Shown: piece by piece, positions 35,789 to 47,397 of the stretch | How positions within the stretch are numbered: position 1 is the stretch's first letter | Layout: each line of letters begins with the position of its first letter | DNA from: Aspidiotus rigidus | Lineage: Eukaryota > Arthropoda > Insecta > Hemiptera > Diaspididae | Direction: 5' to 3' | DNA: 64,000 nt | NCBI GenBank assembly: GCA_035079385.1 | Contig: JAVHKY010000044.1 | Location: 2,342,501 to 2,406,500, forward strand | Position numbers and translations under genes: made by a program | Notes under the pieces: model-generated | The model's database searches: none | What the model was told of the DNA's origin: nothing | Seen by the model: the letters and a program-made list of their open reading frames with translations, nothing else

Positions 35789-37530
35789 TTATAGGGTACC
35801 AATTTGGTAGTTTTCTCCTTGAGATTTACCTTTAATATAATCGTATAAACCACGATATTGCTCAACCCTCAGATCTTTTTGATGAGTTGGAATATATTGT
35901 AAACATAGAGATTCACTTTGACAGTAGGCGTCAACGATAAATTGTTGACTCAATTTCCTAGCATGAACGAATGTTACAAACGTCGGACAAACACTCAACA
36001 GAAAAGCATAATAATGACTCAACGATACCATCTCACCACTACGTGTTTTAAATCCTAGATGCCAGCCTCCACCCCCATATGGATATAAAATGGGATAAAC
36101 CATAGGATTGGTGTGCTGAGAACATGCTGATATCTGTATCAATTTTCCACTCTTGCTATGAATCTCTATATCCCTTAAATGAGGAGGACATCCATCACTG
36201 GATGAAAATACAGCAGCTATTTCATTACAAGTTGGTAAACTGTAATGCTTACTATCAATACTATTACCGGCAGGTTTTTTTAATAACCACACACTGCAAT
36301 CGATAGAAATGACAGCATTATTATAACATCGTCTCATTTCACGTTCTTCAACTTCACGGAGATTCAGAAGTGTTGTAGCATAAATATTTTCTTCTCTTAA
36401 TAATGTATCTAATTCAGTAAATAATTCCGGTAAACATCGAGAATATCTTGTTTTCCTACATTCATTAGCTAATTCTGAATCAATAAAATACAATTGCAAA
36501 TATTTCCGTCGAGTATGTTCCTCTTCCCGCAAATTACTGCTCAAATGATGAATAACCCCTTGAACTTTAAAGCAATAAGCACCACCAGGAACATGACCAG
36601 CTGCTACACTGGCACCAAATGATGCAAATGCCAAACTTGAATTACCTATACTGTCGGATATTTTCAATGAAATCAGGGCTTGCGACCGAAATTTTTTTAA
36701 CGGTTAACGGTTATCCGTCAAATGACCTCACAAATTTTTTCGGTTATCGGTTATCGGTCAAAATGATCCTCCCAATTTTTTCAGTTATCGGTTATCGGTC
36801 AAGCTGTATTTTGACCAATAACTGTTAAATGTTGAAAAATATTTGGGTCAAAGTCCTAAAATTTTTGGTTAACGTTGTTAGAAGACCTAGAATTTTCGGT
36901 CAAATAACAGTTATAACCGAAAAATTAACGGTTAACGGTCAATCGGTCAAGATCGATCGTCAATTATAACGGTTAACGGTCAATCGGTCAAAATTGATAT
37001 TTTCATTTCGGTTATAAAAGTTAACCGAAAAATAACTGTTATTGTGCAAGCCCTGAATGAAATTATTGCTACAACAATGGTCATTACCTACATAATAACT
37101 CTTTTATCAACTTAGGTACATTGAAATTAAAATCGAATACGTATTTGCCCCCCATACAACATTTGGTAAATATTTTTTGGTGACCAGTTCTTTCACTGTT
37201 GAAATACAACGCATGACAATAAGTACATTCATTATTCATGGGACCTAAATAATAAGGTACAGGATTTCCTCCATCACCCTATTCCGCGATGTTAGAGAAT
37301 CGTTTGCGTGACGTTACACAGATCTGTATGGACCAAATTTGGAGACAGTTCTGCAGTTGATCCAAAACGATCACTCATAACATAAGGATGATCTAAAGTT
37401 ACTAATAACAAATTAACGATCTCATCGATATCCATATGATCATTCGGTGGTTCTGATAAAGGTACCGAAGACTCCTTCTCGAAACATTGGGAAAATATAC
37501 ATTTAACAGTACCAAATGTTGTAACAACTC
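35789..37530 (-). pseudogene. Helitron replication protein remnant (zinc finger and helicase-like domain)
   Basis: On the minus strand the pieces run in Helitron order. At about 37520-37340 is an acidic N-terminal region. At about 37255-37085 is a zinc-binding stretch (YYLGPMNNECTYCHALYF, then KCCMGGK). Near 37090-37060 and 36667-36635 is the SNNFIENIRQYR segment. Then 36667-35789 is open and matches the Helitron helicase-like domain: LAFASFGA, GGAYCFKVQG, NEIAAVFSSSDGCPPHLRDI, MVYPILYPYGGGGWH, and a final FIVDAYCQSE...LRVEQYRGLYDYI. It is broken by a 382-bp MITE at 36674 and at least two frameshifts (near 36645 and 37075). The HUH nickase and SF1 helicase domains are missing, so it cannot act alone. 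Confidence 0.8.
36674..37055. mobile_element. Word-repeat hAT-like MITE with 8-bp target duplication AATGAAAT (GGTTAACGGT word)
   Basis: 382 bp. Ends CAGGGCTTGC / GCAAGCCCTG are typical of hAT. AATGAAAT flanks both sides (36666-36673 and 37056-37063). The interior is almost entirely made of GGTTAACGGT, GGTTATCGGTCAA and close variants on both strands, more than a dozen times. It interrupts the Helitron protein remnant. Confidence 0.85.
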
Positions 37531-37558
37531 TGAACGTGACCCAAACTGATCACTGCGG

Positions 37559-38157
37559 TATACTCCGTTCACATTAAGGAAGGATAGAAATATGACCTCG
37601 AGAACGGAACGCTCCGGGTAATTTTAATCTACCGTTCCGTTCTCAAGGTCATATTTCTATCTTTCCTTAATGTGAACCACAGTATAAGATGAAGAGGTAA
37701 TGACACAACGCTAAAATCGTGTCCGCAGTTTTGAAGTTGTACGTACAAACTTCCGCTAGGTTTGCAGCAAACACTCGGGCTGTTTCCCTGTTCCTTCTAC
37801 ACCCCACCTGCGCCGAGCCGTTACCCTTGGTACCCTAGTATTGATGAAATTTCCAAGGATTATAAAAAATCCAAGAATTTATACTTAGAAGGGTGATTCT
37901 TTCAAAATTTTATAGAGTAGATTAAATGGTATTTTTATGCCAAATATGAAATGCATCGGCTGATTCCTGATCCTGCAATAAATTTTTGAAAGTAGCGGCG
38001 TTCCCATAAGACTCTGTACATTACCCATCACTTTCATCACGAGCGCTGCGCTCGGAATGTTCAGAACTACTACAAAATCACGGACAGCGTTTACCACAGT
38101 CAGAATACATTTGTGTCACTACCTCTTCATCTTATACCGTGATGTGAACAGAGTATA
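37559..38157. mobile_element. Hairpin MITE, TATACTC family, copy 2 (split by a younger MITE)
   Basis: 37559-37677 holds nearly the whole hairpin (TATACTCCGTTCACATTAAG ... CTTTCCTTAATGTGAAC). The last 8 bases, AGAGTATA, lie at 38150-38157 after the inserted element. Removing 37678-38149 restores a continuous hairpin like the copy at 31686. Confidence 0.8.
37678..38141. mobile_element. 464-bp MITE with 8-bp target duplication ATGTGAAC (CACGGTATAAG family, copy 1)
   Basis: Ends CACAGTATAAGATGAAGAGG and the inverse of CACGGTATAAGATGAAGAGG. ATGTGAAC flanks both sides (37670-37677 and 38142-38149). It is nearly identical to 63269-63730. Both copies keep a 70-codon minus-strand frame with no recognisable motif, more likely shared descent than a gene. 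The superfamily is hAT- or P-like judging by the duplication length. Confidence 0.85.
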
Positions 38158-38309
38158 AGGTAAGAGTGATCTAAATGCACTAATGATGAACGACTAATAT
38201 CGATATTCATCTGATCCGTTGGTGACTGTAAAGAACTATTACAACTCAATGGACTGAGTTTTTTGTGATAACAAAATATCGATAAATACCTTTGATATTT
38301 CCAAGTGCA

Positions 38310-38522
38310 ATTTTTCTCCCATAAGAAATACACGGGGAGCAAAGATCAGTATGAAATTAAACAAAAATTAAAAAAGATTGAGGGCAAATAAGTTTAGGTA
38401 CTTTTATAATGTGTGATGTAATCAGTTTCCAAAATTGAACTTTTAACCCCTCAATTCTTTCTCAATTTTAATTAATACCATATGATCGGTTTGCTTCCCA
38501 TGTTTTCTTATGGGGAACAAAT
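38310..38522. mobile_element. MITE with ATTTGCTCCCATAAGAAA termini, copy 1
   Basis: About 213 bp with long imperfect inverted ends (CTCCCATAAGAAATACACGG / CCATGTTTTCTTATGGGGAA). It is an inverted copy of the element at 63794-64000. No clear target duplication. Confidence 0.6.
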
Positions 38523-39141
38523 TTGCGATTGGAAATATTTCGGGTACTTTTGCTACTGTAATCACACTGTAATCGATATTTTATTATCACAAAAAACTCA
38601 GTCTATTCATGTTCATCATTTTCAAATAACGGCATATAATGATTACCATTTTATATAGAGCAATTTCACTATCGCTTCATTACCTCATTTTCACGCTTCA
38701 TTACCTCATTTTCACGAAAAACTCATTTTATAATTCCACATGAAGTTTCTTGGTAACCCCACACCTCTATATTATGACTTATCGACAAAAGACATATTTC
38801 AGTATGATCAGCATATTCCTGCGGATCAGTTAATCGCCTTATTCTCTAATTTAATTCCTCTATATTGAGACCAAAATAGTGCGACAACTGCTCTTGATTA
38901 TTATGCATATATTCACAGCACTGCTGGCGCAAATGTTGTGAATATGACAAGTTACCAAATAAACAGAACGAAAACGAATGAAATAAACAACTCCCATCTC
39001 CTGGTACATCAATACTTTCAAATTATTGCTTCTCTTTGGAACAATACAATAATTCTCTACAAAGATCTTCCATTATAATATCAATGAACACTGAAACGCC
39101 AGCCGCGGATAGAAGTGTCCAAGTAAACCAAAAGATACAAT

Positions 39142-39345
39142 GCTTGAAATTCCTCAGATGAAATTCTCGGAGTATAAACAACGTTCAATATTTACAATTC
39201 CAAGGATAAACTTCTCCAAGTATAACAAACGTTCAATGTTTGAAATTCCTCGGATAATCTTCTCCGAGTATAACGAACGTTCAATATTTGCGATTCCTCG
39301 GATAAACTTCTCCGAGTATGATAAGAGTTGCAATTCCTGGAATAA
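39142..39345 (+). repeat. 48-bp minisatellite kept in frame (16-residue repeat)
   Basis: Four diverged copies of a 48-bp unit. Read on +, they give a 16-residue motif of the form xIPRInFSeYnxRSiF without stops, inside an open frame at 39140-39355. The unit contains TTCTCCGAGTATAACGAACG. It lies within the Helitron relic. Being a multiple of three, an open frame is not by itself evidence of coding. Confidence 0.75.
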
Positions 39346-39498
39346 ACGAGTATAATGAAAGGCTAGTGCCATAGATTACGATCCAATCTGAAACAATGAT
39401 TGAAAACAGGACTAATATTATTCAAACGAGATGGAATACTACATTAAATACTATGGCGTACCCTATTCATAGGCTTTTACAAAGCGTTATAAAATCTA

Positions 39499-39520
39499 GT
39501 CTAGTCTAGTCTAGAGTATT
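39499..39520. repeat. (TCTAG)n short tandem repeat
   Basis: Four copies of TCTAG in a row. Confidence 0.8.
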
Positions 39521-39923
39521 AGGCAGTCAAATCTACAAGATATGTAGTTCTACTTACTCCATAATAATGAATATCCGGATGAATGAAATACGATTGCGAA
39601 GATAAATCTTCTACAGTATTAGAAATCTATTTTGAAATTAATTATGAATTTTCTATTGTTATTAAAATACAAACAAAGGTAGTCGAAATCAAAGCGCAGA
39701 TTTCATTAATAATTCAACGTCATGGCAAAAAAAATACTGCGGGCAACGAAGAGAAAGAAAAGAATCGATCTACTAAAAATCGAAGAGGAGTCCATGATTA
39801 CAACATAATGTAGGTCGCGTCCCGCGAAGTCCCATATACAGCGTAGTCCTAAAACGGATGATAAGAAAGGTGATAACGCGGTGATAATAGAAGACGGTTA
39901 CTGATACATCGTTTTAATAATAA

Positions 39924-42134
39924 CTAGCCATGACGGCGCGCCGTCGGCGCGCCTCTCTCCTTATCCAGTATTTTTATATCTAGATATTTCACCATTTTTG
40001 AAATTAAAAAATATATATTTTTAATTTTTTGATACTTGTGTCATCTAAATTTTCAAATATGTCTTCATATTGCCCATCACTCATAAGAAAAGTAAGAAAT
40101 TGTCAATGAATTTTTGGTGATGCAAATTTCATTATGGAAAACATGTAAATAGGAATAATTTTTAATATTTTAATAACTTCGGTAAACAATGTAGATATTT
40201 ATACTCTGGAAAAGAGAAAAAAAAGTAGAAATTCTGTGGATTACTTTTCTGTGAACTTGTATTCAAAATTTTTATGCAAACTCTCCTTCTTTTCATTCTT
40301 CTATCCTAATATGTGACCCCGTCTACAGAAACCCGGCTTGATCAATATTATCGATCAGCAGAAAGATAGCTAGGTCACCTGAAACATAACTACCTTTCTG
40401 CTGATTGATAATATTGATCAAGCCGGGTTTCTGTAGACGGGGTCACATATAATTGGTTCTAGGTGTCCTCCTCCTGTAATCTACAATGAATAGAAGAAAA
40501 ACGTTTTGATTCTAAGATTAGTTGATTCATTTTCTCTTTTCCCTTTCACTTTTTCTTCTCGAGGTCCTCAATATTATTCTTTGAGTCCACTCGCCTCTAA
40601 CTTTCAGTTATTCTCGTCGTCAGTCCTGATTTTTGTAATTCAATAAGTATCCTTCTGTTAAATCGTTATGACGTCAAGTCCTTATCCAGTTTATAATCTA
40701 GTCAACTACTAATTTAAATTATATATTAAGGTCTAATTGGCAACCCTTTTTTTTTGTGGGGGGGGGGAGATTCTTGAAAATTGTGATGTCTTGTCATTTG
40801 CCAAGAATAATGCTTAAAATTTTTTCAATTCCTCCTTCTGTCATAATGTCAGAAATTAAAATTCCATATTCCTCTCTCATCATATTATATAGCTTGAAAG
40901 TTAAAATTTTCTCAAGATACCCTCTTGTCAGAAATGTATAGCGTGAGCTCAATGTACAAAATTTTATCAATTTCAACTCATCTGGTGTTTCAATGTTGTC
41001 CAAGCTCTCTCCTGTCATACATAAATAGCTTGATTCCCAATATTTGAAATGTTTTCAAATCTGACTCCTTTGCGATAGAAAACATTTCTACCAACCACCG
41101 TCCATCGTCTATACAGCTCAAAAGTCTTAATTACTTTCAACTGTTATGACCAATATTATTTGAAATAATCAAAACGGACATAAACAGTTATACCATGACT
41201 ATTTGTTTTGAAAAGGCTCAAAATGGTCATCTTCAATTTCAAGTGCTAATTCTGCTTGTTGGAAGAATTTTATGAAGAACAAAAAATTTCCACCCTGACC
41301 AACATTTTTTGGTTAGAACAGTTATAAGATTGATTATTAGCAAGAAGTTTTGACCGTTTGACCATTTCATCCAATAACCATTTCAGATTAAATTTTCAGA
41401 GAGTTACAAGTATTTGAGATTTAATTTGACCAAAAAAAAAAAAAAAAAATGATGACTGTTCAGAGCCTTATATAAACCAACTACATTTCAAACATTAAAA
41501 TGTAATGGGGCGTTCCATTCATTTTTGTCGTTGCTGGCGAAAAGTTGAATGCGGTATGCCTTTTTATGCAGCCTGTCACATTCTTTCTTCATTATCTCAA
41601 AAATATGATTCCAAATGAAAAATTGAAAAATACAAAATTTGATCCATTTATAAATTCCCATCTCTAATTAAGTTGAATTTAAATTTTTGCGTCAAAAAAA
41701 TCTCAATTCGGACTTACTGAAAAGAAAATTACAAGAGGAAGAGAAAATGTTCTCTTTGCAATTCATATTTCTTCAGACTGTAATTAGGAAAAACGCAACA
41801 CAAAAAGTTTTCAAAGACACTTGTGTTGACGTCACGCACAAAACGCTCAATATTTCTTTCTTCAAACCGTTCAAATTTTGAACGAATTTTGAACGAAAAC
41901 GATTCGATATTTCTTAACACTTGCGGTAAGGTAACACTGCACAGTGATATACAGAAACAAAAATCTTTCGTCATTCAAAATGTTCCAACGAATACGACTA
42001 CTCGGATTATTCGGCCAATCAGGCGTCGTAGGTTTGTACGTTTAGCCTAAACTTCATCATAAACCCAAAAGTCAAAAAATATTTCGAGCTGATAAGCGGA
42101 GGCTCAAGGTCGACTATTCGTTTAATAATATAGA
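39924..42134 (-). mobile_element. Non-autonomous Helitron, array copy 1
   Basis: 2211 bp, minus strand. The 5' end on that strand is TCTATATTATTAAACGAATA (from 42134 down). The 3' end is GGCGCGCCGACGGCGCGCC, then GTCATGG and CTAG, ending at 39924 and followed by a flanking T. The subterminal hairpin is a perfect 9-bp G/C stem. No Rep or helicase is encoded. A minus frame of 74 codons (41018-40794) and one of 81 codons (41974-41729) are kept in all copies. A 140-bp foldback lies at 40309-40449. Confidence 0.85.
40309..40449. mobile_element. Foldback element carried by the Helitron
   Basis: ATATGTGACCCCGTCTACAG is mirrored at the right; inner arms GGCTTGATCAATATTATCGA and CAGCAGAAAGATAG also pair. 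Present at the same place in all three array copies (again about 42520-42660 and 44729-44868), so it entered before amplification. In copy 2 the right arm has a single-base change (GGGGTT for GGGTTT). Confidence 0.75.
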
Positions 42135-44343
42135 CTAGCCATGACGGCGCGCCGTCGGCGCGCCTCTCTCCTTATCCAGTATTTTTATATCTAGATATTT
42201 CACCATTTTTGAAATTAAAAAATATATATTTTTAATTTTTTGATACTTGTGTCATCTAAATTTTCAAATATGTCTTCATATTGCCCATCACTCATAAGAA
42301 AAGTAAGAAATTGTCAATGAATTTTTGGTGATGCAAATTTCATTATGGAAAACATGTAAATAGGAATAATTTTTAATATTTTAATAACTTCGGTAAACAA
42401 TGTAGATATTTATACTCTGGAAAAGAGAAAAAAAAGTAGAAATTCTGTGGATTACTTTTCTGTGAACTTGTATTCAAAATTTTTATGCAAACTCTCCTTC
42501 TTTTCATTCTTCTATCCTAATATGTGACCCCGTCTACAGAAACCCGGCTTGATCAATATTATCGATCAGCAGAAAGATAGCTAGGTCACCTGAAACATAA
42601 CTACCTTTCTGCTGATTGATAATATTGATCAAGCCGGGGTTCTGTAGACGGGGTCACATATAATTGGTTCTAGGTGTCCTCCTCCTGTAATCTACAATGA
42701 ATAGAAGAAAAACGTTTTGATTCTAAGATTAGTTGATTCATTTTCTCTTTTCCCTTTCACTTTTTCTTCTCGAGGTCCTCAATATTATTCTTTGAGTCCA
42801 CTCGCCTCTAACTTTCAGTTATTCTCGTCGGCAGTCCTGATTTTTGTAATTCAATAAGTATCCTTCTGTTAAATCGTTATGACGTCAAGTCCTTATCCAG
42901 TTTATAATCTAGTCAACTACTAATTTAAATTATATATTAAGGTCTAATTGGCAACCCTTTTTTTTTGTGGGGGGGGGGAGATTCTTGAAAATTGTGATGT
43001 CTTGTCATTTGCCAAGAATAATGCTTAAAATTTTTTCAATTCCTCCTTCTGTCATAATGTCAGAAATTAAAATTCCATATTCCTCTCTCATCATATTATA
43101 TAGCTTGAAAGTTAAAATTTTCTCAAGATACCCTCTTGTCAGAAATGTATAGCGTGAGCTCAATGTACAAAATTTTATCAATTTCAACTCATCTGGTGTT
43201 TCAATGTTGTCCAAGCTCTCTCCTGTCATACATAAATAGCTTGATTCCCAATATTTGAAATGTTTTCAAATCTGACTCCTTTGCGATAGAAAACATTTCT
43301 ACCAACCACCGTCCATCGTCTATACAGCTCAAAAGTCTTAATTACTTTCAACTGTTATGACCAATATTATTTGAAATAATCAAAACGGACATAAACAGTT
43401 ATACCATGACTATTTGTTTTGAAAAGGCTCAAAATGGTCATCTTCAATTTCAAGTGCTAATTCTGCTTGTTGGAAGAATTTTATGAAGAACAAAAAATTT
43501 CCACCCTGACCAACATTTTTTGGTTAGAACAGTTATAAGATTGATTATTAGCAAGAAGTTTTGACCGTTTGACCATTTCATCCAATAACCATTTCAGATT
43601 AAATTTTCAGAGAGTTACAAGTATTTGAGATTTAATTTGACCAAAAAAAAAAAAAAAATGATGACTGTTCAGAGCCTTATATAAACCAACTACATTTCAA
43701 ACATTAAAATGTAATGGGGCGTTCCATTCATTTTTGTCGTTGCTGGCGAAAAGTTGAATGCGGTATGCCTTTTTATGCAGCCTGTCACATTCTTTCTTCA
43801 TTATCTCAAAAATATGATTCCAAATGAAAAATTGAAAAATACAAAATTTGATCCATTTATAAATTCCCATCTCTAATTAAGTTGAATTTAAATTTTTGCG
43901 TCAAAAAAATCTCAATTCGGACTTACTGAAAAGAAAATTACAAGAGGAAGAGAAAATGTTCTCTTTGCAATTCATATTTCTTCAGACTGTAATTAGGAAA
44001 AACGCAACACAAAAAGTTTTCAAAGACACTTGTGTTGACGTCACGCACAAAACGCTCAATATTTCTTTCTTCAAACCGTTCAAATTTTGAACGAATTTTG
44101 AACGAAAACGATTCGATATTTCTTAACACTTGCGGTAAGGTAACACTGCACAGTGATATACAGAAACAAAAATCTTTCGTCATTCAAAATGTTCCAACGA
44201 ATACGACTACTCGGATTATTCGGCCAATCAGGCGTCGTAGGTTTGTACGTTTAGCCTAAACTTCATCATAAACCCAAAAGTCAAAAAATATTTCGAGCTG
44301 ATAAGCGGAGGCTCAAGGTCGACTATTCGTTTAATAATATAGA
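42135..44343 (-). mobile_element. Non-autonomous Helitron, array copy 2
   Basis: 2209 bp, nearly identical to copies 1 and 3. It joins copy 1 head to tail: on the minus strand its CTAG (42138-42135) is followed directly by the TC that opens copy 1. Differences seen include one base in the internal foldback, CGTCGGCAGT for CGTCGTCAGT near 42828, and poly(A) length near 43645. Confidence 0.85.
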
Positions 44344-46553
44344 CTAGCCATGACGGCGCGCCGTCGGCGCGCCTCTCTCCTTATCCAGTATTTTTATATC
44401 TAGATATTTCACCATTTTTGAAATTAAAAAATATATATTTTTAATTTTTTGATACTTGTGTCATCTAAATTTTCAAATATGTCTTCATATTGCCCATCAC
44501 TCATAAGAAAAGTAAGAAATTGTCAATGAATTTTTGGTGATGCAAATTTCATTATGGAAAACATGTAAATAGGAATAATTTTTAATATTTTAATAACTTC
44601 GGTAAACAATGTAGATATTTATACTCTGGAAAAGAGAAAAAAAAGTAGAAATTCTGTGGATTACTTTTCTGTGAACTTGTATTCAAAATTTTTATGCAAA
44701 CTCTCCTTCTTTTCATTCTTCTATCCTAATATGTGACCCCGTCTACAGAAACCCGGCTTGATCAATATTATCGATCAGCAGAAAGATAGCTAGGTCACCT
44801 GAAACATAACTACCTTTCTGCTGATTGATAATATTGATCAAGCCGGGTTTCTGTAGACGGGGTCACATATAATTGGTTCTAGGTGTCCTCCTCCTGTAAT
44901 CTACAATGAATAGAAGAAAAACGTTTTGATTCTAAGATTAGTTGATTCATTTTCTCTTTTCCCTTTCACTTTTTCTTCTCGAGGTCCTCAATATTATTCT
45001 TTGAGTCCACTCGCCTCTAACTTTCAGTTATTCTCGTCGTCAGTCTTGATTTTTGTAATTCAATAAGTATCCTTCTGTTAAATCGTTATGACGTCAAGTC
45101 CTTATCCAGTTTATAATCTAGTCAACTACTAATTTAAATTATATTTCAAGGTCTAATTGGCAACCCTTTTTTTTTGTGGGGGGGGGGAGATTCTTGAAAA
45201 TTGTGATGTCTTGTCATTTGCCAAGAATAATGCTTAAAATTTTTTCAATTCCTCCTTCTGTCATAATGTCAGAAATTAAAATTCCATATTCCTCTCTCAT
45301 CATATTATATAGCTTGAAAGTTAAAATTTTCTCAAGATACCCTCTTGTCAGAAATGTATAGCGTGAGCTCAATGTACAAAATTTTATCAATTTCAACTCA
45401 TCTGGTGTTTCAATGTTGTCCAAGCTCTCTCCTGTCATACATAAATAGCTTGATTCCCAATATTTGAAATGTTTTCAAATCTGACTCCTTTGCGATAGAA
45501 AACATTTCTACCAACCACCGTCCATCGTCTATACAGCTCAAAAGTCTTAATTACTTTCAACTGTTATGACCAATATTATTTGAAATAATCAAAACGGACA
45601 TAAACAGTTATACCATGACTATTTGTTTTGAAAAGGCTCAAAATGGTCATCTTCAATTTCAAGTGCTAATTCTGCTTGTTGGAAGAATTTTATGAAGAAC
45701 AAAAAATTTCCACCCTGACCAACATTTTTTGGTTAGAACAGTTATAAGATTGATTATTAGCAAGAAGTTTTGACCGTTTGACCATTTCATCCAATAACCA
45801 TTTCAGATTAAATTTTCAGAGAGTTACAAGTATTTGAGATTTAATTTGACCAAAAAAAAAAAAAAAAATGATGACTGTTCAGAGCCTTATATAAACCAAC
45901 TACATTTCAAACATTAAAATGTAATGGGGCGTTCCATTCATTTTTGTCGTTGCTGGCGAAAAGTTGAATGCGGTATGCCTTTTTATGCAGCCTGTCACAT
46001 TCTTTCTTCATTATCTCAAAAATATGATTCCAAATGAAAAATTGAAAAATACAAAATTTGATCCATTTATAAATTCCCATCTCTAATTAAGTTGAATTTA
46101 AATTTTTGCGTCAAAAAAATCTCAATTCGGACTTACTGAAAAGAAAATTACAAGAGGAAGAGAAAATGTTCTCTTTGCAATTCATATTTCTTCAGACTGT
46201 AATTAGGAAAAACGCAACACAAAAAGTTTTCAAAGACACTTGTGTTGACGTCACGCACAAAACGCTCAATATTTCTTTCTTCAAACCGTTCAAATTTTGA
46301 ACGAATTTTGAACGAAAACGATTCGATATTTCTTAACACTTGCGGTAAGGTAACACTGCACAGTGATATACAGAAACAAAAATCTTTCGTCATTCAAAAT
46401 GTTCCAACGAATACGACTACTCGGATTATTCGGCCAATCAGGCGTCGTAGGTTTGTACGTTTAGCCTAAACTTCATCATAAACCCAAAAGTCAAAAAATA
46501 TTTCGAGCTGATAAGCGGAGGCTCAAGGTCGACTATTCGTTTAATAATATAGA
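44344..46553 (-). mobile_element. Non-autonomous Helitron, array copy 3
   Basis: 2210 bp. Its 5' TC (46553-46552) is preceded on the minus strand by A, the expected target base. Its CTAG at 44347-44344 abuts the TC of copy 2. Small differences include CAGTCTTGAT near 45046 and ATATTTCAAGG near 45144. Confidence 0.85.
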
Positions 46554-46610
46554 TTATAGATATATTTATAGCGTCTTATCTATAGAGTCACCTATATAAG
46601 GCGCTAGACC

Positions 46611-46754
46611 TATACTCCGTTAGTATGTTCACGTTAAGGAAGGATAGAATTTCAGACCTTGAGTCTTGAGAACGGAATGGTAGATTAAGATTACCTTCGG
46701 CGTTCCGTTCTCGAAATATGAACTTCTCTCCTTTCTTAACGTGAACAGACTATA
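46611..46754. mobile_element. Hairpin MITE, TATACTC family, copy 3
   Basis: 144 bp. TATACTCCGTTAGTATGTTC at the left includes a small insertion relative to the other copies. Right end CTTAACGTGAACAGACTATA. Central GGTAGATTAAGATTACC is as in the other copies. Confidence 0.7.
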
Positions 46755-47382
46755 GTTACCCGGTTTTTACTTTTTAGTTGGTTTTTAACAGTGGCACTAG
46801 AATCCCTGAGTGTTATCGGTATAATTAATTTATGTGTTCGTAATTTTCACAAAATTTTCAGTTTTGTCATTAATCAAAATCTCGAGTGGAAACTTCTTTG
46901 CCAATGTAATCTTTCAATCAATGTTCTTTGACTTTCGCATCTCCGTGCTTTTAGCGATAGATCATCAAATTATAAATGCATATTTTTAAAAAGTACTACG
47001 ACAGTCGAGAATTGACCAAAGTTGACCTACTGCATCGGATCCTCTTTATTAACAAAATTGATGAATATTACAGAAGAGGCAGGTGATGTTCAAATGATTT
47101 ACTTACACCCAGTGGGATTTACTTTCTAGATAGTTTTCTTTTTGGTTTTCTTCTTACCTCCTTTATTGTTTCTCCGAACATTATAATGTGGACGATAATG
47201 ATTATATTGGGTGAAAGTACACATTATATTCTTAATCTTTCATCTTGATCTTCATTTCACATGTGCTAAGCGCGTGCTATTTTATTGTATTTCACGAATA
47301 TTTCCATGTAAGTAATTAAACTACTGTTTTATTTGAATCATCCCATTACTTGTTTTATAGTATAATATGATTTCTCTTGCAG
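46755..47382. other. Upstream flank of the unrecognised gene
   Basis: AT-rich. An acceptor TTTCTCTTGCAG ends at 47382. The promoter and any 5' leader exon of the gene at 47398 should lie here or further left, but no clear element is seen. Confidence 0.4.
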
Positions 47383-47397
47383 ACCAAATTAAGGAAT

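Larger units (their letters stand above)
35039..39923 (-). mobile_element. Decayed protein-coding Helitron
   Basis: The minus-strand 3' end is clear: hairpin GGCGCGCCGTAGGCGCGCC (35045-35067 area), then GTCATTG and CTAG, followed by a flanking T. This is the Helitron 3' signature and matches the ends of the array copies. Upstream on the same strand are Helitron protein fragments (35789-37530). The 5' end is inferred at 39923. There the sequence next to the array's CTAG reads TTATTATTAAAACGA, like the array's 5' terminus TCTATATTATTAAACGA. If correct, the relic and the three array copies form one head-to-tail series. It is broken by several MITEs and has lost the Rep catalytic and helicase parts. 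Confidence 0.6.

Noticed and set aside
37885..38097. 70-codon minus frame, also present at 63474-63686
   Set aside because: Conserved only because both are copies of the same MITE; no protein motif.
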